NCBI GenBank assembly: GCA_963920705.1
Contig: OY987240.1
Span: forward strand, 8,535,676 to 8,599,675
Origin: Odiellus spinosus
Taxonomy: Eukaryota; Arthropoda; Arachnida; Opiliones; Phalangiidae
Reading direction: 5' to 3'
DNA length: 64,000 nucleotides
Shown: positions 59,074-64,000 of the stretch, one piece after another
How the letters are laid out: the number at the start of each line of letters is the position of its first letter
Numbering within the stretch: the first letter of the stretch is position 1
Program-made: the position numbers and the translations under genes
Notes under the pieces: model-generated
What the model saw: only the letters and a program-made list of their open reading frames with translations
Told to the model about the DNA's origin: nothing
Databases searched by the model: none

Positions 59074-60304
59074 CCGCGTACCACACGGAGATGCGGATTT
59101 TCCCTTTCGAATTTGTCGCCTTTACCCCCATGACTGCGCTAACATTTTGGGGGGAAGAAAAAGTGTCGTATGGTAATTTACATACTCTCCCAACGACGGC
59201 CATTTGCGCCCTAATCACTAACAACCAAAACTTGTTTTCAGACCTCCCATCTTTTTCGGAACGGAAAGTTTAGAGAAATGCTCCGACTAATAAAAAAAAA
59301 ATGTATGATGCGCGACGGGCATTGCAGGCTCATATATTAAAATAATCGGAGCAGACTCTTGGCTTTCCCGGTGGGCCAACAAAAGAAAACATTTTTTCCA
59401 CTAATACGCTACAAAGTTCGGCTCTAGCCATTTTTATAAGGAATTTAAAAAATAAAAAATAAATAGGATTGTAGACGCCGTTGAATCTTTTTTGTAGTCT
59501 TAAATAGTTATGTGGTATGGCGCCTCGAGTTTTTACGCGCTTTTCCATAATATTTTATCAAACCAAGTGTTTATATTAGTAGTAGATATAACGGGGAATT
59601 TATTTTATCTAACTAGGAAATCCTTTGTAGTAAAATTAAACGAAGGTTTGGGTACTACGCGAAAGAATGTTCAAGAAGTAATTGAAACGTTTTTCCAAGT
59701 CATCCTTGAGCGAAGGACGATTTTTTATTGTCTACAATTGTACCAGGAATTATAAGTATATAACGAATATTGGACATATAGCCTTCACTTTCTTCCGATT
59801 CGAGTCATAGCCCAAGAAAGAGCTCCACCCCCTCAATGCCTAACAAAACTTTATAAGTATCTCATTGGCTCTTTTGAATTGACGTTACAAGACGTGACGA
59901 TCGAAAATAAGCTGTTAATTGACACTGTGAAAAAAGTTACAAGTTGAAAAAACCTTGCACTCCATGATGAAGTCTGACTCTCCCTTTATTATCCCTACTC
60001 AATGATTTGACGTGTGGCTCTCCCTTTATTAATACTCCATGATTTTACATCTGGCTCGGACTTTATTATACCTAGTTAATGATTTTACCGGCTTGATGCT
60101 TAGCGAACTGCTCCACCAAGATCCATTTAACTATTTAAAAAATCTGGCAAACTACAGTGTAAGGCAGAGATAGCTGCACGTTGCTTGTCTAGGATAAAAC
60201 CCTTTCTTAGTCTGTGCCTCAAAGTCAAAGAACTCTTTTATTTTTCTTAACCCTAATTTCAGTACAAGTCTTTTGTCTCGAATCTTATATCAGTAATTTA
60301 ACTT
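59074..60304. other. No convincing gene
   Basis: Frames of 60-81 codons (for example 59510-59755, plus) lack domains, ATG context and splice sites. This is the left border of the U6 array. Confidence 0.45.
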
Positions 60305-60427
60305 TTGTCTCGACCTGCAACAACGACTAATAAAGAAGATGGTTTATTAAAAATCCCATATAATTTAAAATTTAGCGCTAAATCATTGAAAATGAAATAA
60401 AATGGAAAAAATATAATAAAAGGGTGG

Positions 60428-60478
60428 AAAAAATTTGGAACGCTTCACGATTTTGCGTGTCATCCTTGCGCAGGGGCC

Positions 60479-60518
<40 letters not shown>

Positions 60519-60535
60519 AGTGCCGAAGCAACTAC
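60428..60535 (-). ncRNA. U6: U6 snRNA gene 1
   Basis: U6 is the catalytic-core snRNA of the spliceosome. It pairs with U4, then with U2 and the 5' splice site in the nucleus. Seen here: the 5' stem-loop (GUAGU, loop UGCUUCGGC, ACUAC), ACAGAGA at RNA positions 41-47, AGC at 53-55, the internal stem-loop around CCCCUGCGCAAGG, and a terminal GCGUUCC followed by AAA and a run of six T (Pol III terminator). Length about 107-108 nt as in other animals. The start is set by the conserved G opposite base 60535, 23 bases from the TATA box. Stem changes at positions 3-5 are matched at 15-17. First unit of the array and next to divergent flank; probably functional since the whole RNA is intact. Confidence 0.97.
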
Positions 60536-60557
60536 ATAATACTAAGCTATTACATCG

Positions 60558-60598
60558 CCTTATATACCCCTTATTGTAACCAAAGGCGGGTCGGGCAT
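60558..60598 (-). promoter_or_regulatory. U6 promoter 1: TATA box and PSE-like element
   Basis: Read on the minus strand, TATATAAGG lies at about -31 to -23 (60558-60566). A conserved block gcccgacccgcctttggtta lies about 41-63 bases upstream of the start, where the proximal sequence element of snRNA genes is found. The block is nearly invariant in all units. The pair TATA plus PSE is the usual animal U6 type of Pol III promoter; the PSE identity is inferred from position and conservation. Confidence 0.8.
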
Positions 60599-60779
60599 GT
60601 TTGGAGGGAAAATTGAAGGTTAAAAGAAAAATTAAACTAATTGATAAATAGAACTTATGTCGCGACCTGCAAGAACGACTAATAGAGAAGATGGTTGATT
60701 AAAATTTGCATATAATTTAAAATTTAGCGCTAAATCATTGAAAATGAAATAAAATGGAAAAAATATAATAAGAGAAAGG

Positions 60780-60830
60780 AAAAAATTTGGAACGCTTCAC
60801 GATTTTGCGTGTCATCCTTGCGCAGGGGCC

Positions 60831-60870
<40 letters not shown>

Positions 60871-60887
60871 AGTGCCGAAGCAACTAC
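60780..60887 (-). ncRNA. U6: U6 snRNA gene 2
   Basis: RNA sequence identical to gene 1. Spacer of the agagaaagg type beyond the T6 terminator. TATA and PSE-like block at the same distances. Confidence 0.97.
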
Positions 60888-61132
60888 ATAATACTAAGCT
60901 ATTCCATCGCCTTATATACCCATTATTGTAACCAAAGGCGGGTCGGCCATGTTTGGAGAGAAAAATGAATGTTATAAGAAAAATTAAACTAATTCTTAAA
61001 TATAACTTATGTCGCGACCTGCAAGAACGACTAATAGAGAAGATGGTTGATTAAAATTTGCATATAATTTAAAATTTTGCGCTAAATCATTGAAAATGAA
61101 ATAAAATGGAAAAAATATAATAAAAGGGTGGA

Positions 61133-61183
61133 AAAAAATTTGGAACGCTTCACGATTTTGCGTGTCATCCTTGCGCAGGGGCC

Positions 61184-61223
<40 letters not shown>

Positions 61224-61240
61224 AGTGCCGAAGCAACTAC
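61133..61240 (-). ncRNA. U6: U6 snRNA gene 3
   Basis: Intact RNA. The terminator has seven T instead of six, which accounts for the 353-bp interval before it. Confidence 0.97.
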
Positions 61241-61484
61241 ATAATACTAAGCTATTCCATCGCCTTATATACCCATTATTGTAACCAAAGGCGGGTCGGC
61301 CATGTTTGGAGAGAAAAATGAATGTTATAAGAAAAATGAAACTAATTCTTAAATATAACTTATGTCGCGACCTGCAAGAACGACTAATAGAGAAGATGGT
61401 TGATTAAAATTTGCATATAATTTAAAATTTAGCGCTAAATCATTGAAAATGGAATAAAATGGAAAAAATATAATAAAAGGGTGG

Positions 61485-61535
61485 AAAAAATTTGGAACGC
61501 TTCACGATTTTGCGTGTCATCCTTGCGCAGGGGCC

Positions 61536-61575
<40 letters not shown>

Positions 61576-61592
61576 AGTGCCGAAGCAACTAC
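61485..61592 (-). ncRNA. U6: U6 snRNA gene 4
   Basis: Intact RNA. Just upstream of the start the unit reads cataacaccaacct in place of cataatactaagct on the plus strand, a spacer variant. Confidence 0.97.
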
Positions 61593-61836
61593 ATAACACC
61601 AACCTATTCCATCGCCTTATATACCCCTTATTGTAACCAAAGGCGGGTCGGCCATGTTTGGAGAGAAAAATGAATGTTATAAGAAAAATGAAACTAATTC
61701 TTAAATATAACTTATGTCGCGACCTGCAAGAACGACTAATAGAGAAGATGGTTGATTAAAATTTGCATATAATTTAAAATTTAGCGCTAAATCATTGAAA
61801 ATGAAATAAAATGGAAAAAATATAATAAGAGAAAGG

Positions 61837-61887
61837 AAAAAATTTGGAACGCTTCACGATTTTGCGTGTCATCCTTGCGCAGGGGCC

Positions 61888-61927
<40 letters not shown>

Positions 61928-61944
61928 AGTGCCGAAGCAACTAC
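61837..61944 (-). ncRNA. U6: U6 snRNA gene 5
   Basis: Intact RNA, agagaaagg spacer type. Confidence 0.97.
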
Positions 61945-62188
61945 ATAATACTAAGCTATTCCATCGCCTTATATACCCATTATTGTAACCAAAGGCGGGT
62001 CGGCCATGTTTGGAGAGAAAAATGAATGTTATAAGAAAAATTAAACTAATTGATAAATATAACTTATGTCGCGACCTGCAAGAACGACTAATAGAGAAGA
62101 TGGTTGATTAAAATTTGCATATAATTTAAAATTTAGCGCTAAATCATTGAAAATGAAATAAAATGGAAAAAATATAATAAAAGGGTGG

Positions 62189-62239
62189 AAAAAATTTGGA
62201 ACGCTTCACGATTTTGCGTGTCATCCTTGCGCAGGGGCC

Positions 62240-62279
<40 letters not shown>

Positions 62280-62296
62280 AGTGCCGAAGCAACTAC
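62189..62296 (-). ncRNA. U6: U6 snRNA gene 6
   Basis: Intact RNA, agggtgg spacer type, cataacactaag variant upstream. Confidence 0.97.
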
Positions 62297-62540
62297 ATAA
62301 CACTAAGCTATTCCATCGCCTTATATACCCCTTATTGTAACCAAAGGCGGGTCGGCCATGTTTGGAGAGAAAAATGAATGTTATAAGAAAAATTAAACTA
62401 ATTCTTAAATATAACTTATGTCGCGACCTGCAAGAACGACTAATAGAGAAGATGGTTGATTAAAATTTGCATATAATTTAAAATTTAGCGCTAAATCATT
62501 GAAAATGAAATAAAATGGAAAAAATATAATAAGAGAAAGG

Positions 62541-62591
62541 AAAAAATTTGGAACGCTTCACGATTTTGCGTGTCATCCTTGCGCAGGGGCC

Positions 62592-62631
<40 letters not shown>

Positions 62632-62648
62632 AGTGCCGAAGCAACTAC
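62541..62648 (-). ncRNA. U6: U6 snRNA gene 7
   Basis: Intact RNA, agagaaagg spacer type. Between TATA and PSE the plus strand reads ataccacttatt, a private change. Confidence 0.97.
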
Positions 62649-62892
62649 ATAACACTAACCTATTCCATCGCCTTATATACCACTTATTGTAACCAAAGGC
62701 GGGTCGGCCATGTTTGGAGAGAAAAATGAATGTTATAAGAAAAATTAAACTAATTCTTAAATATAACTTATGTCGCGACCTGCAAGAACGACTAATAGAG
62801 AAGATGGTTGATTAAAATTTGCATATAATTTAAAATTTAGCGCTAAATCATTGAAAATGAAATAAAATGGAAAAAATATAATAAGAGAAAGG

Positions 62893-62943
62893 AAAAAATT
62901 TGGAACGCTTCACGATTTTGCGTGTCATCCTTGCGCAGGGGCC

Positions 62944-62983
<40 letters not shown>

Positions 62984-63000
62984 AGTGCCGAAGCAACTAC
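62893..63000 (-). ncRNA. U6: U6 snRNA gene 8
   Basis: Intact RNA, agagaaagg spacer type; adjacent to gene 7, which has the same type. Confidence 0.97.
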
Positions 63001-63244
63001 ATAATACTAAGCTATTCCATCGCCTTATATACCCATTATTGTAACCAAAGGCGGGTCGGCCATGTTTGGAGAGAAAAATGAATGTTATAAGAAAAATTAA
63101 ACTAATTCTTAAATATAACTTATGTCGCGACCTGCAAGAACGACTAATAGAGAAGATGGTTGATTAAAATTTGCATATAATTTAAAATTTAGCGCTAAAT
63201 CATTGAAAATGAAATAAAATGGAAAAAATATAATAAAAGGGTGG

Positions 63245-63295
63245 AAAAAATTTGGAACGCTTCACGATTTTGCGTGTCATCCTTGCGTAGGGGCC

Positions 63296-63335
<40 letters not shown>

Positions 63336-63352
63336 AGTGCCGAAGCAACTAC
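63245..63352 (-). ncRNA. U6: U6 snRNA gene 9 (G65A variant)
   Basis: Identical to gene 1 except base 63288 (c to t on the plus strand), i.e. G to A at RNA position 65 (CCCCUACGCAAGG). That base is at the loop side of the internal stem-loop. Whether it affects function cannot be told from sequence. Confidence 0.96.
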
Positions 63353-63596
63353 ATAATACTAAGCTATTCCATCGCCTTATATACCCATTATTGTAACCAA
63401 AGGCGGGTCGGGCATGTTTGGAGAGAAAAATGAATGTTATAAGAAAAATTAAACTAATTCTTAAATATAACTTATGTCGCGACCTGCAAGAACGACTAAT
63501 AGAGAAGATGGTTGATTAAAATTTGTATATAATTTAAAATTTAGCGCTAAATCATTGAAAATGAAATAAAATGGAAAAAATATAATAAAAGGGTGG

Positions 63597-63647
63597 AAAA
63601 AATTTGGAACGCTTCACGATTTTGCGTGTCATCCTTGCGCAGGGGCC

Positions 63648-63687
<40 letters not shown>

Positions 63688-63704
63688 AGTGCCGAAGCAA
63701 CTAC
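63597..63704 (-). ncRNA. U6: U6 snRNA gene 10
   Basis: Intact RNA with the usual G65, agggtgg spacer type. Confidence 0.97.
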
Positions 63705-63948
63705 ATAATACTAAGCTATTCCATCGCCTTATATACCCATTATTGTAACCAAAGGCGGGTCGGCCATGTTTGGAGAGAAAAATGAATGTTATAAGAAAAA
63801 TTAAACTAATTCTTAAATATAACTTATGTCGCGACCTGCAAGAACGACTAATAGAGAAGATGGTTGATTAAAATTTGCATATAATTTAAAATTTAGCGCT
63901 AAATCATTGAAAATGAAATAAAATGGAAAAAATATAATAAAAGGGTGG

Positions 63949-64000
63949 AAAAAATTTGGAACGCTTCACGATTTTGCGTGTCATCCTTGCGTAGGGGCCA
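63949..64000 (-). ncRNA. U6: U6 snRNA gene 11 (5' part outside window)
   Basis: Only the 3' half is present (from the CCCCUACGCAAGG region to the T6 terminator). It also carries the G65A variant (plus-strand gcgtagggg), as in gene 9. Confidence 0.95.

Larger units (their letters stand above)
60305..64000 (-). repeat. Tandem array of 352-bp units, each with a U6 gene
   Basis: Ten complete U6 genes and one cut by the window edge. The intervals between successive 5' ends are 352, 353 and then 352 throughout. Units are almost identical except the first (edge) unit, which starts within cgacctgcaacaacgactaa. Two spacer versions occur next to the terminator: agggtgg (units 1, 3, 4, 6, 9, 10, 11) and agagaaagg (2, 5, 7, 8), interleaved. 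The array continues beyond 64000. Confidence 0.97.

Overview
The window looks like intergenic or intronic DNA from an animal nucleus, most probably an insect or other arthropod. Three lines of evidence support this. (1) U6 snRNA genes of the animal type carry an upstream TATA box and PSE-like element. (2) The TTAGG/CCTAA repeat typical of arthropod telomeres occurs at three internal places. (3) The sequence is AT-rich and crowded with non-autonomous DNA transposons and minisatellites, with almost no protein-coding potential. I see no bacterial, organellar or viral gene set. The species cannot be fixed from the sequence alone.

Layout. From 1 to about 35 kb lies a mosaic of short inverted-repeat elements, many recurring, some nested, and several with intact target-site duplications (TSDs). 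At least four families (B, E, F, G) make or resemble 7-bp TSDs. One family (A, ends CAGGGTGACCAC) has a 6-bp TSD in two of three testable copies. Three families (C, D, I) end in TTAA plus AGGGAG. One (P) is hAT-like with an 8-bp TSD. Three elements (M1-M3) share an outer end, carry 8-9-bp TSDs, are packed with copies of a different short motif in each, and hold a TTAGG/CCTAA tract inside. Minisatellites lie at 5.4, 15.2-16.0, 20.6-21.9, 22.9-23.6, 36.2-37.0, 38.1-39.5 and 49.4-55.1 kb. The last is a block of three different satellites, two of them with clear higher-order structure.

Genes. The only persuasive protein-coding piece is one probable first coding exon on the minus strand (40758-41016), with a splice donor and a GA-rich upstream region. 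I do not recognise the protein. The right end (60.3-64.0 kb) is a tandem array of 352-bp units, each with one complete U6 snRNA gene on the minus strand: ten whole copies and one cut by the window edge. The U6 genes would make the catalytic snRNA of the spliceosome. Each has its own Pol III promoter (TATA plus PSE-like) and a T-run terminator.

Long open frames over the minisatellites arise because 33-, 21- and 99-bp periods are multiples of three. They are open in several frames on both strands and are not annotated as genes. Most coordinates of repeats are accurate to a few bases where a TSD or terminal repeat is quoted, and to about 10-30 bases otherwise.
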